NCBI GenBank assembly: GCA_963837485.1
Contig: CAWINP010000013.1
Coordinates: 124,001-188,000, forward strand
Direction: 5' to 3'
Length of the DNA: 64,000 bases
Source of the DNA: Solirubrobacter sp963837485
GTDB taxonomy: Bacteria; Actinomycetota; Thermoleophilia; Solirubrobacterales; Solirubrobacteraceae
In this document: positions 56,036 to 63,880 of the stretch, piece after piece
How positions within the stretch are numbered: position 1 is the first letter of the stretch
How the letters are laid out: each line of letters begins with the position of its first letter
The notes under the pieces: generated by a model
Databases searched by the model: none
What the model was told of the DNA's origin: nothing
The model's input: only the letters and a program-made list of their open reading frames with translations
Program-made: the position numbers and the translations under genes

Positions 56036-56767
56036 ATGCCCCCGGCGCTCGTCCTGCTGCACGGCTTCACGCAGACCCGCCAGAGCTGGCGGAGGACGGT
56101 CCAGGCGCTCCCGGGACGCTATCGCGCGATCGTGCCGGACCTGCCCGGCCACGGCCAGAACGCGCAGCGCCCGGCCAGCTTCGCGGCTGCCACTGCCTAC
56201 GTGCGCGCGCTCGAGCCCACGATCCTCGCGGGCTATTCGATGGGCGGCCGGATCGCGCTGCACGCCGCGCTCACCCTCAAGCCGGAGCGCCTCATCCTGG
56301 TGGGCGCGAGCCCCGGCCTGAGCGACCCGCACGAGCGGGCACAGCGCAGGCAGGCCGACGACGCGCTCGCGGACCGGATCGAGCGGATCGGGATCGAGGC
56401 GTTCGCGCGGGAATGGGGGTCCCAACCGCTCTTTGAGGGCCAGCCGGAGCGCGTCTCCTCCGCCGCCTTCGCGGATCGCCTGCGCAACACGCCGCACGGC
56501 CTCGCCGCCGCGCTGAGGGGCCTCGGGACGGGCGTGATGGAGCCGCTCTGGGACCGGCTGGGAGAGCTCGAGATGCCGGTGACGCTGATCGCCGGCGAAC
56601 GCGACGCGAAGTTCCGCGCGATCGCCGAGCGGATGCGGGAGCGCCTACCGCGCGCCGAGCTGACGATCGTGCCGGGGGCCGGGCACGCCGCCCAGCTCGA
56701 GAGCCCCGAGCTGGTCGCCGCTGCGATCTACCAGTCCGGGTCGCCCTCCTCGTCGGCCTCGGCGTAG
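56036..56767 (+). CDS. menH: SHCHC synthase (MenH)
   Basis: The 243-residue alpha/beta hydrolase has VLLHGFTQTRQSWRR, DLPGHGQNAQ, the nucleophile GYSMGGRIALHAAL, and the His motif VPGAGHAAQLESPELV. This is the MenH pattern, which removes pyruvate from SEPHCHC to give SHCHC, and it is divergent from menD. Its 3' end overlaps the acidic gene by 40 bp on the opposite strand, unusually long. Confidence 0.88.
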   Translation: MPPALVLLHGFTQTRQSWRRTVQALPGRYRAIVPDLPGHGQNAQRPASFAAATAYVRALEPTILAGYSMGGRIALHAALTLKPERLILVGASPGLSDPHERAQRRQADDALADRIERIGIEAFAREWGSQPLFEGQPERVSSAAFADRLRNTPHGLAAALRGLGTGVMEPLWDRLGELEMPVTLIAGERDAKFRAIAERMRERLPRAELTIVPGAGHAAQLESPELVAAAIYQSGSPSSSASA

Positions 56768-56982
56768 TCGTCGCCGTCGAAGTCGTCTTCGACGAGGTCG
56801 TCGAATCCTGCGGCGTCGCGCAGGATCGGGTCGGTGCCGTGCTGGTCGCCGTGCTCGGCGTGCTCGATCAGGTCCGCCTCCGCGAGGTCGAAGCCCTCGG
56901 ATTCGCCCTCGCCGGCCTCTATGAGAGGAGCCAGCGCGGGATCGACCGGATCATCAGGGGACTCGGGCCATTCGGGTGCCAT
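56728..56982 (-). CDS. Highly acidic small protein
   Basis: An 84-residue protein with a large excess of Asp/Glu (DDLVEDDFDGDDYAEADEEGD near the end) and almost no Lys/Arg. It is probably disordered. Function unknown. ATG 56982 has a TAGCCT box 7 nt upstream. Its 3' end runs under the menH end. Confidence 0.65.
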   Translation of the reverse strand: MAPEWPESPDDPVDPALAPLIEAGEGESEGFDLAEADLIEHAEHGDQHGTDPILRDAAGFDDLVEDDFDGDDYAEADEEGDPDW

Positions 56983-56989
56983 GGCGCGA

Positions 56990-56995
56990 AGGCTA
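56990..56995 (-). promoter_or_regulatory. -10 box (TAGCCT) of acidic gene
   Basis: On the minus strand TAGCCT ends 7 nt before ATG 56982. Confidence 0.45.
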
Positions 56996-57009
56996 GATCA
57001 CGGCGCAAG

Positions 57010-57623
57010 TCACGCGACTTGGTCGGCCAGAGAGGGGAGATTGACCTCGGCCACCTGCGCCCGTGTCCCGCGTCCGGCCCAGTAGAACAGATGGCCGAGC
57101 CCGATCAGCACGGCGAGCGGTATGAACTGCGAAAGCTCGTAGGCGCCGCGCTGACCCGCCCAGCCGTCGGGCAGCGAGTCGTCCGGGTTGCTCGTCCCGA
57201 ATCCCGGATACAGCAGCGCGACCGTCGCCAGCGCCGACCACAACGTGCCCACAGCACGCCGCACACCCAGACGCCGGTGTTGCCCCACGGGATGCGGTAG
57301 AGCACCGACCGGATGGCCGCCACGAAGCGCCCGAACGCGAGCTTGACCCAGATGTAGGAGCCGCCCTCCTCGGTGAACGTCGACCCGAGCTCGGCGGTCA
57401 GCAGCGCGTACGGGACGAAGAAGACGACGGCCAGGAACGCGAGCCACGTGAAGCCCTGCGCGCCGTTGGACGCTACGGCCCCGAGCGTGTCGAGCCCGAC
57501 GAGCGTGCAGATGAGGAAGAACAGCATGTCGAAGCGGCCGAAGTGCTTCTTGAGCTTCGCCTTCTCTTCGAGGGCAGCGGTGGTGGTCTGCTCGATGAGC
57601 TCGTCTTGATTGACCGCGATCAT
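57010..57623 (-). pseudogene. Remnant of APC-family amino acid permease
   Basis: The N-terminus is an APC permease (FGRFDMLFFLICTLVGLDTLGAVASNGAQGFTWLAFLAVVFFVPYALLTAELGSTFTEEGGSYIWVKLAFGRF, about the first three helices). After IPWGNTGVWVCGVLW the frame is lost. A C-terminus in another frame (GTLWSALATVALLYPGFG, then YELSQFIPLAVLIGLGHLFYWAGRGTR) belongs to the last helices of the same family. The middle (about 250-300 residues) is deleted. It sits inside the menaquinone gene group and is dead. Confidence 0.8.
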
Positions 57624-57648
57624 GGGTTTTCGTAGCGTTATGCACGCG

Positions 57649-58560
57649 TCAAGGTATTGCGACCATGCCTTCATGCACCGCTAACCCGCCGGTCGCGAGG
57701 CCGCAATGCCGCGAGACCCTCAGTCCGGCTGCGACATGCGCCGCGGCACGCAGCCCGAGCGGCCCGTCGTAGCTGGACGCGAGGTAGACGTCCTGCGCGC
57801 GGGAGGCCGCCGCGAGCGTCGCCGTGATGCCGCCGCGGGCGACCTTCAGGCAGACGACGTCGACCGCCTCGGGCGCGAACGTCTCGTCGCACGCGATCGG
57901 GACCGGAGACTCGGCGCGCACGTCGGCGAGCGCTTGGGCGCCGTGGATCGGCTCCTCGCACAGCTCGATGCCGCTCGGCGCGAGCGCGCGCAGGTTCGCG
58001 AGCGCCTCGGCGGGCGTCGCCCACGCGCCGTTGGCGTCGATCCGGATCAGCACGTCCGGCGCGGCGGCGCGGACCGCGGCGACGCGGCCGGCGTCGTCGC
58101 CGACGCCGACCTTGACCTTCACGCAGGTGAAGCCGGCCCGTGCGGCCGCGGCCGCGGCCTGGGCCGCTCCGGCCCGGTCCTCGGCGCCGATCGTCGCGTT
58201 GACGGGGATCGCGTCGAGCGCGTCGGCGGAGATCAGCTTCGCGATGCTGGTGTCCTCCAGGCGCGCCCGGCGATCCCAGAGCGCGAGGTCGATCGCCGCG
58301 AGCGCCTGCGGCAGGTCGCGCTCGCTCCGGCACGCTTCGAGCAGGCGGTCGGGCGGGGCGTCGATCTGCGCGTAGGCGTCGAGGGCGGCGCGGACGGCGG
58401 CGGTGGAGACGCCGTCGTAGGGCTCCAGCGGCGCGGCCTCGCCCTCGCCGTGGGTGCCGTCCTCGAAGTCGAGCCGCACGTGCAGGAGCTCGCGCTCGCG
58501 CAGGCTGCCCCAGGCCGCGTCGATCCGCACGGGGAACCTGACCGTGCGGACGGTGAGCAT
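57649..58560 (-). CDS. menC: o-Succinylbenzoate synthase
   Basis: The 303-residue enolase-superfamily enzyme dehydrates SHCHC to o-succinylbenzoate. Active-site residues: Lys pair in CVKVKVGVGDDAG, Asp in IRIDANGAW, Glu in LCEEPIH, Asp in ACDETFAPEAVD and a Lys in CLKVARGGI. Start ATG 58560 overlaps the menA stop by one base (TGATG), coupling it to menA and menB. Confidence 0.93.
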   Translation of the reverse strand: MLTVRTVRFPVRIDAAWGSLRERELLHVRLDFEDGTHGEGEAAPLEPYDGVSTAAVRAALDAYAQIDAPPDRLLEACRSERDLPQALAAIDLALWDRRARLEDTSIAKLISADALDAIPVNATIGAEDRAGAAQAAAAAARAGFTCVKVKVGVGDDAGRVAAVRAAAPDVLIRIDANGAWATPAEALANLRALAPSGIELCEEPIHGAQALADVRAESPVPIACDETFAPEAVDVVCLKVARGGITATLAAASRAQDVYLASSYDGPLGLRAAAHVAAGLRVSRHCGLATGGLAVHEGMVAIP

Positions 58561-59447
58561 CAGCTGGCCAGCAGGCCGGCCGACAGCAGCACGCAGAACA
58601 CGAGCTGGAGCATGCCGGTCTTCGCGAGCGCGCCGTTGAGCGAAGGCCCGTCGACGCGGTTGCGCACCGTGCGGACGATCGGTGCCGCGAGCGGGAGCGC
58701 CAACCAGGGCGCCAGCAGCCAGACCGAGAGTCCCTCGCCCCCGGCCAGCCAGGCGACCGGCGCGGTGAGGAAGGCGACGTAGACCGTCGCGGCGTACAGC
58801 GTGCGCGCCTTGGCCCGGCCGAGCCGCACCGCCAGCGTGCGCTTGCCGGCGCGGCGGTCGGTCTCGAGGTCGCGGACGTTGTTGACCATCAGGATCGCCG
58901 TCGCCAGCAGTCCGACGGGGACCGCGAGCGCGAACGACTCCCACGCCCATTCCTCTCTCTGTGCGAAGTACGTGCCGGTCACCGCGGCGACGCCGAAGAA
59001 GAGGAACACGAACACCTCCCCAAGACCCTCGTAGCCGTACGGCCTCGGGCCGCCGGTATAGAGCACCCCGGCGAGGATCGAGGCGGCGCCGATGGCCAGG
59101 ATCTGCCAGCCCGCGGTGGCGACCAGGTACGCGCCGACGAGCACGGCCAGGCCGAACGCGACGTAGGTCGCGATCAGGACCTGCTTGGGCGGCACGAGGC
59201 CGCCTGCGGTGACTCTGACCGGCCCGAGCCGGTCCTCGGTGTCGGCTCCCCGCCTCGCGTCGCTGTAGTCGTTGGACAGGTTCGCGCCGACCTGGATGAA
59301 GAGCGCGCCGAGCAGCGTGGCGATGAAGGTGAGGACCTTGAAGGTGCCGAGCGTCGCCGCGAGCGCCGTGCCGACGAGCACGGGCGCGACCGCCGCAGGC
59401 AGCGTCCGCGGCCTCGCGGCCATCAGCCAGATGCGGAACGGGCTCAA
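58560..59447 (-). CDS. menA: 1,4-Dihydroxy-2-naphthoate polyprenyltransferase
   Basis: The 295-residue UbiA-family membrane enzyme attaches the isoprenoid chain. It has about 9 helices with the two Asp-rich motifs NLSNDYSDARRGAD and NNVRDLETDRRAGKRTLAVRLG. The start is TTG 59447 overlapping the menB stop (TTGA), since SPFRIWLMAARPRTLPAAV matches the family N-terminus. Confidence 0.92.
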   Translation of the reverse strand: MSPFRIWLMAARPRTLPAAVAPVLVGTALAATLGTFKVLTFIATLLGALFIQVGANLSNDYSDARRGADTEDRLGPVRVTAGGLVPPKQVLIATYVAFGLAVLVGAYLVATAGWQILAIGAASILAGVLYTGGPRPYGYEGLGEVFVFLFFGVAAVTGTYFAQREEWAWESFALAVPVGLLATAILMVNNVRDLETDRRAGKRTLAVRLGRAKARTLYAATVYVAFLTAPVAWLAGGEGLSVWLLAPWLALPLAAPIVRTVRNRVDGPSLNGALAKTGMLQLVFCVLLSAGLLAS

Positions 59448-60259
59448 GGGCGCTTGGGGAACTTGGCGAAGTCGGGCTTGCGCTTGGCCTTGTAGGCCTC
59501 GCGGCCCTCCTTCGCCTCCTCGCTGGCGTAGAAGAGCAGGTTGGCGTCGTGCGCGAGCTGCTGGATGCCGCCCAGGCCGTCCTCCTCGGCGTGGAAGCTT
59601 GCCTTCAGCAGGCGTAGTGCGAAGGGGGAGAGCTCCAGCATCTCGCGGCACCACTTCACGGTCTCGTGCTCGAGCTCGTCGAGGGGCACGACGGTGTTCA
59701 CGAGGCCCATGTCGAGCGCCTGCTGGGCGTTGTACTGGCGGCAGAGGAACCAGATCTCCTTCGCCTTCTTGGGGCCGACCAGGCGGGAGAGGAGGCTCGC
59801 GCCGTAGCCGCCGTCGAAGGAGCCGACGCGCGGGCCGGTCTGGCCGAAGCGGGCGTTGTCGGCGGCGATCGTGAGGTCGCAGACGAGGTGCAGCACGTGG
59901 CCGCCGCCGATCGCATAGCCGGCGACCATGGCGACGACGGGCTTGGGCAGGCGCCGGATCTGGACGTGGAGGTCGGTCACGTGGAACCGGCCGACGCTCT
60001 GGCCTCCCGGGACGTAGCCGGTGTCGCCGCGCACCCGCTGATCGCCGCCCGAGCAGAACGCGAGCGGCCCCTCGCCGGTGAGGATGATCACGCCGACGTC
60101 TGTGTCCTCGCGGGCGGTCTCGAGGGCGTGGGAGATCTCGATCAGCGTCTCGGGCCGGAATGCGTTCCTGACCTCGGGACGGTCGATCGTGATCTTGGCG
60201 ATGCCGTCGGCCGAGGTCTCGTAGCGGATGTCGGTGTAGTCGCCGGCAGGGGTCCACAT
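59444..60259 (-). CDS. menB: 1,4-Dihydroxy-2-naphthoyl-CoA synthase
   Basis: The 271-residue crotonase cyclises OSB-CoA. It has ITIDRPEVRNAFRPETL, FCSGGDQRVRGDTGY, VAMVAGYAIGGGHVLHLVCDLTIA, FGQTGPRVGSFDGGYGASLLSRLVG and the ending PDFAKFPKRP, all typical of MenB. I prefer ATG 60259 over ATG 60289 because a TAGTCT box ends 10 nt before it and the longer form would overlap menE. Confidence 0.93.
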   Translation of the reverse strand: MWTPAGDYTDIRYETSADGIAKITIDRPEVRNAFRPETLIEISHALETAREDTDVGVIILTGEGPLAFCSGGDQRVRGDTGYVPGGQSVGRFHVTDLHVQIRRLPKPVVAMVAGYAIGGGHVLHLVCDLTIAADNARFGQTGPRVGSFDGGYGASLLSRLVGPKKAKEIWFLCRQYNAQQALDMGLVNTVVPLDELEHETVKWCREMLELSPFALRLLKASFHAEEDGLGGIQQLAHDANLLFYASEEAKEGREAYKAKRKPDFAKFPKRP

Positions 60260-60269
60260 GCGGGTGGTG

Positions 60270-60279
60270 AGACTAGCCT
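60270..60279. promoter_or_regulatory. Overlapping divergent -10 boxes of menB and menE
   Basis: In AGACTAGCCT the plus strand reads TAGCCT (60274-60279, 8 nt before menE) and the minus strand reads TAGTCT (60270-60275, 10 nt before menB). The boxes share TA. Confidence 0.5.
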
Positions 60280-60287
60280 GCTCGGCC

Positions 60288-61565
60288 ATGGAGCCCTGGT
60301 TGGAGCGCGCGGCGGCGGTGTGGCCGTCGCGTGTGGCCGTCGAATCGCGCGAGGGCGCGCTGACGTATCGCGAGCTGCGTTCGTTGGCGTCGGGGCTTCC
60401 CGCCGGCCCGGGCGATCGCGTCGCGATCGCGCTGCCGTTCGGGCTCGACTTCGCGGTCGCCGTGCACGCGTGCCTGTGGCGGGGCGCCCTCGCTCAGCCC
60501 GTCGATCCGCGCCTCTCCGAGCGCGAGCGAACGGCGCAGCTGAAGGAGGCGGGGATCGTGATCGACGCGCCGCTGCGGCCGCGTGCCGCGGCCGCCGTGG
60601 GTCGTGCCGTTGCGGCGCATGAGGGTCATCCCGGGCTCGCCGAGGCCGCGACCGGCGCGTTCGCGCCGCCCCACGGCGCGGGCGATCCCGCGCTCGTCGT
60701 GCACACGTCCGGCACCACGGGCGCGCCGCGCCCGGTCACGCTCACGTACGGCAACATCCTCGCGAACGCGCTTGGCTGCTTCGCCGCGCTCGGCCACTCG
60801 CGCTCGGAGCGCTGGCTGTGCCCGCTGCCGCTCTCGCACGTCGGCGGCCTGATGGTGCTGCTGCGCTCGGCGATCGCGGGGACCACCGCCGTGCTCGACG
60901 CGTGGCGCGACGACATCACGGTCGCGTCGCTCGTGCCGACCCAGCTCGCGCGCCTGCTCGAGGCGGGAACGCCGCCGCCCGCGTCGCTGCGCGTGGTCAT
61001 GCTCGGCGGCGCTCCCGCGGACCCGACGCTGCTCGCCCGCGCCCGCGACGCCGGCTGGCCGGTGGCGCCGACGTACGGTCTCACCCAGGCGTGCTCGGCG
61101 GTGACAGTGGCCGAGCCCGGCGACGTCGAGACCTCGGGCGCCCCGCTGCCCGGCCTGAGCGTCTCGATCGCGCGCGATGGCGAGATCCTCGTCGAAGGCC
61201 CGACCGTGGCGGGCGGTGGCGTGCTCCGCACCGGCGACCTCGGCCGGCTCTCGGGAGGCCGGCTGATCGTGGTGGGCCGCAAGTCCGACACGATCGTCAG
61301 CGGGGGAGAGAACGTCGCGCCGACCGAGGTCGAGGCCGCCTTGCTCGAGCACCCGGCGGTGGCCGAGGCGGGCGTCTTCGGGCGGCCCGACCCGGAGTGG
61401 GGCGAGGCCGTCACGGCGTTCGTCGTCGCCCGCGGCCCGGTCGGCGACCTGCGCGCGTTCTGCCGCGAGCGGCTGGCACCGTACAAGGTGCCCAAGACAA
61501 TCGAGGTCGTCGACGCGCTGCCGCGCAACGCCGCCGGGAAGCTGCTGAGGCGCGAGCTGGTCTAG
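60288..61565 (+). CDS. menE: o-Succinylbenzoate-CoA ligase
   Basis: The 425-residue adenylate-forming enzyme activates o-succinylbenzoate with CoA. Motifs: HTSGTTGAPRPVTLTYGNI (A3), PTYGLTQACSAV (A5), TGDLGRLSGGRLIVVGRKSDTIVSGGENVAPTEVE (A7-A8) and the catalytic Lys in LPRNAAGKLLRREL. Short for the family but complete. It is divergent from menB with shared promoter bases. Its end overlaps the broken gene downstream by 4 bp. Confidence 0.92.
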   Translation: MEPWLERAAAVWPSRVAVESREGALTYRELRSLASGLPAGPGDRVAIALPFGLDFAVAVHACLWRGALAQPVDPRLSERERTAQLKEAGIVIDAPLRPRAAAAVGRAVAAHEGHPGLAEAATGAFAPPHGAGDPALVVHTSGTTGAPRPVTLTYGNILANALGCFAALGHSRSERWLCPLPLSHVGGLMVLLRSAIAGTTAVLDAWRDDITVASLVPTQLARLLEAGTPPPASLRVVMLGGAPADPTLLARARDAGWPVAPTYGLTQACSAVTVAEPGDVETSGAPLPGLSVSIARDGEILVEGPTVAGGGVLRTGDLGRLSGGRLIVVGRKSDTIVSGGENVAPTEVEAALLEHPAVAEAGVFGRPDPEWGEAVTAFVVARGPVGDLRAFCRERLAPYKVPKTIEVVDALPRNAAGKLLRRELV

Positions 61566-62518
61566 AGCTCGATGCCGGCGTCGCGGCGGCCGGGCGGGCG
61601 CGCTCCGCCGCGGCGCGGCTGCGGCGAACTCGTCCGCGGCGACGCGGCGGGCGGCGGACGCGGCGGCCGGGCGGGCCTGCTCCGCCGCGGCGCGGCTGCG
61701 GCGAGGTCGTGCGCCGAGACGCGGACGACGTCATATCCTGCCGCGCGCAGCCGCTCGTCCCGTTTGCCGTCATCGCTGCGCGTGCGCGGGCGGGCGTGGC
61801 CGCCGCCGTCGACCTCGACGATGTGCGCGCCCCAGCGGAAGTCGACCTCGATCCCGGCGACCCTTACGTTGATCTCGGGCTCGGGCAGGCCGGCCGCGCG
61901 CGCCTGCGCGAGGAACCTGTCCTCGAGCTCGCTCTTGGTCCCGGCGCTCCCGTGCGAGTTGAGCGCGAGCGCCTCGTCCAGCCTCGTCAATCGCGCCCGG
62001 CCGTTCGCGCGCGCCATCGCGGCCCGGGTCGCGCGCGCGTCGAAGAGATGGCGGAACGCGGCCTCGTGGATCACGTTCGCGAGCCGAGGCGCGTCGAGGA
62101 TCTCGCACAGGTCGACCAGGGTTCGAGCCACGTTCGTGACCGGGATCCCCTGCTCGCGCGTGACGTCGCGCGGGTCGAGGCGCCGGCAGGTCTGCAGGCG
62201 GAAGCCGGTGCGCCGCCGATGGTTGCCGGGCGCGAGCACGTGGATCTCGTCCGGCGTCCAGCGCGAGATGCGCCACAGCGCCGCCGCGCTCAGGCCCGCC
62301 AGCGCTGCGCCCTCGCCCGCGGCCAGCACCGCGGCCATCCACAGGCCCTTCTCGGCGAGTCGGGGATGGCCGACCGCGTACACGCCGCGGTGAACCCGGT
62401 GCAGCGTGCCCGGCCCGGCTCGCGCGCTGATCGCCGGGCGCCGAGCCCGTGCGCCGCGAGTTGCGCCGCCGTCACGACTCCGTGCTGCAGGGTCGCGAGG
62501 CGCGCCAGCGCGGCATTG
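61562..62518 (-). pseudogene. AbiEi/DUF559-type protein with frameshift
   Basis: The sequence reads ARLATLQHGVVTAAQLAAHGLGAR in one frame, then SARAGPGTLHRVHRGVYAVGHPRLAEKG in the next. Losing one G near 62415-62425 explains the break. The rest has GIPVTNVARTLVDLCEILDAPRLANVIHEAAFR and a Vsr/DUF559-like nuclease end, INVRVAGIEVDFRWGAHIVEVDGGGH. No good start codon is found upstream. The family includes AbiEi-type antitoxins and nuclease-like proteins of unknown role. The 3' end carries a long direct repeat. Confidence 0.65.
61582..61710. repeat. Direct repeat, 52-bp copies 77 bp apart
   Basis: Copies at 61582-61633 and 61659-61710 differ at about four positions. They lie in the last codons of the broken AbiEi/DUF559 gene and give it two RRGGARPPGRR-like Pro/Arg-rich tails. 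This looks like a recent duplication or slippage. Confidence 0.75.
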
Positions 62519-62524
62519 ATGGAA

Positions 62525-62577
62525 GGGGGTGACCTACGTTTCTCAACTCCTAGTTTGAGCGTTCGTGGGTCACCCCC
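62525..62577. repeat. 53-bp imperfect inverted repeat
   Basis: The arms GGGGGTGACCTACG (62525-62538) and its near-perfect complement (62564-62577, one mismatch) are followed by inner CTCAA/TTGAG pairs around 62543-62558. It lies between the broken AbiEi-like gene and the GNAT gene, which diverge. It could be a hairpin, an operator or a small mobile remnant. Confidence 0.6.
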
Positions 62578-62616
62578 CGCAAGCTCGCACAGATTTCGCT
62601 ACCTGTGTGTTCCTCA

Positions 62617-63030
62617 ATGTGCCGTTTCCGTGCCGCCACCGCCGAAGATGTGCAACCCGTCCTGGAGCTCTGGGCCGCGTCGCGCTCCGACCACGCCGAG
62701 ACGCCCGACAGCGCCGACGCGATCCGAACCCTGCTGCGGACCGATCCCGGCTCACTGCTCGTAGCGGATGACGGAGAAGTGATCGGCGCCCTGATCGCCG
62801 CGTTCGACGGCTGGCGAGGCAACATGTACCGGCTCGCCGTCCGCCGCGACCGCCGCCGCGAGGGGATCGCGACCGGGCTCGTGCGCCATGGCGAGGCTCG
62901 CCTGAAGGCGATGGGCGCCCCCAAGGCGACCGCGCTCGTCGGCCGCGGCGACGCGCAGGCCGAGGCGCTGTGGCGCGCCGCCGGCTACCGCGACGACGTC
63001 GCGATCGGGCGCTGGGTGCGTTCCTTCTAG
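62617..63030 (+). CDS. GNAT-family acetyltransferase
   Basis: The 137-residue enzyme has the GNAT acetyl-CoA site LAVRRDRRREGIATGLVRHGEARL and ends GRGDAQAEALWRAAGYRDDVAIGRWVRSF, the RimI-like single-domain layout. Substrate unknown. ATG 62617 is the start after the upstream IR; an ATG at 62605 would add four residues. Its TAG stop forms part of the next -10 box. Confidence 0.85.
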   Translation: MCRFRAATAEDVQPVLELWAASRSDHAETPDSADAIRTLLRTDPGSLLVADDGEVIGALIAAFDGWRGNMYRLAVRRDRRREGIATGLVRHGEARLKAMGAPKATALVGRGDAQAEALWRAAGYRDDVAIGRWVRSF

Positions 63031-63033
63031 GCT
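63028..63033 (+). promoter_or_regulatory. -10 box (TAGGCT), overlapping GNAT stop
   Basis: TAGGCT ends 9 nt before ATG 63043. Its TAG is the stop of the GNAT gene. Confidence 0.45.
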
Positions 63034-63042
63034 GAGACGCGG

Positions 63043-63870
63043 ATGGCGCTCGAGCCTCGAGATCGCTGGGCGCGGGCCGCGCAAGGCTGGGAGCGGCGCG
63101 CGGACTGGTTCCGCGACGCCACGATGCCGGTCGCGACCTGGATGATCGACGCGATCGCGCCCCAGCCCGGGCAGACGATCCTCGACCTGGCGGCCGGGAT
63201 CGGCGACACCGGGTTCCTCGCGGCCGAGCTGATCGAGCCCGGCGGCCAACTGGTCACCAGCGACTTCGTGCCCGAGATGCTCGCCGCCGCCCAGCGGCGC
63301 GCGGAGACGCTCGACATCACCAACGTGCGCTTCCGCCAGATCGACGCGAACGTCCCGCTCGACCAGCCCGCCGCGTCGATCGACGCGGTGCTGTGCCGCT
63401 GGGGCTACCACCTGCTCAAGGACGGGGAGGCGGCGCTGCGGGACACGCGCCGCGTGCTCAAGCAGGACGGCATGGTCGCGCTGTCCGCCTGGACCGGCCC
63501 CGAGGACAACCGCTGGAGCTCGCTGCCGATCCAGATCCTCCGCGGACGCGGCGTGATCGAGCCCGAGCCGCCGGGTCCGGGACAGTTCGCCTGGGCCGAG
63601 GAGGGTGTCGTCGCCGAGAACCTCGAACGTGCCGGCTTCGTGGAGTATCGCGTCGAGACTGTGAACTTCTCGTTCCGTTTCCGCGACGCCGGCGAGTGGT
63701 GGGGCCATCAGGTGCAAACCTCGACGCGTACCGCCGACGCGGACGCGCAGATGAACACAGAGACCAGAAACCAGATCCTCGAAGAGCTCGCCCGAGCCGC
63801 CGCCGCCTACGAGCAGGACGGCGCGCTCGTGATCCCCGCCCGCACGTGGGTTGCGGAGGCAACCGTCTAG
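63043..63870 (+). CDS. UbiE-like SAM methyltransferase
   Basis: The 275-residue protein has motif I TILDLAAGIGDTGFLAAELI, VTSDFVPEMLAAAQRRAE, FRQIDANVPLDQPAASIDAVLCRWGYHLLKDGEAALRDTRRVLKQDGMVALSAWTG. This is a ubiquinone/menaquinone-methyltransferase-like fold. MenG is otherwise missing from the menaquinone genes, but the lineage-specific C-terminus means it could equally methylate another compound. Single gene with its own -10 box. Confidence 0.75.
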   Translation: MALEPRDRWARAAQGWERRADWFRDATMPVATWMIDAIAPQPGQTILDLAAGIGDTGFLAAELIEPGGQLVTSDFVPEMLAAAQRRAETLDITNVRFRQIDANVPLDQPAASIDAVLCRWGYHLLKDGEAALRDTRRVLKQDGMVALSAWTGPEDNRWSSLPIQILRGRGVIEPEPPGPGQFAWAEEGVVAENLERAGFVEYRVETVNFSFRFRDAGEWWGHQVQTSTRTADADAQMNTETRNQILEELARAAAAYEQDGALVIPARTWVAEATV

Positions 63871-63873
63871 GCT
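63868..63873 (+). promoter_or_regulatory. -10 box (TAGGCT) of ilvC, overlapping upstream stop
   Basis: TAGGCT ends 7 nt before the ilvC ATG. Its TAG is the stop codon of the methyltransferase gene. Confidence 0.5.
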
Positions 63874-63880
63874 CCGCGCC

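Noticed and set aside
63043..63870. Naming this gene menG/ubiE
   Set aside because: The fold fits but the conserved MenG/UbiE segments are not clear and it has its own promoter, so only a general methyltransferase call is justified.
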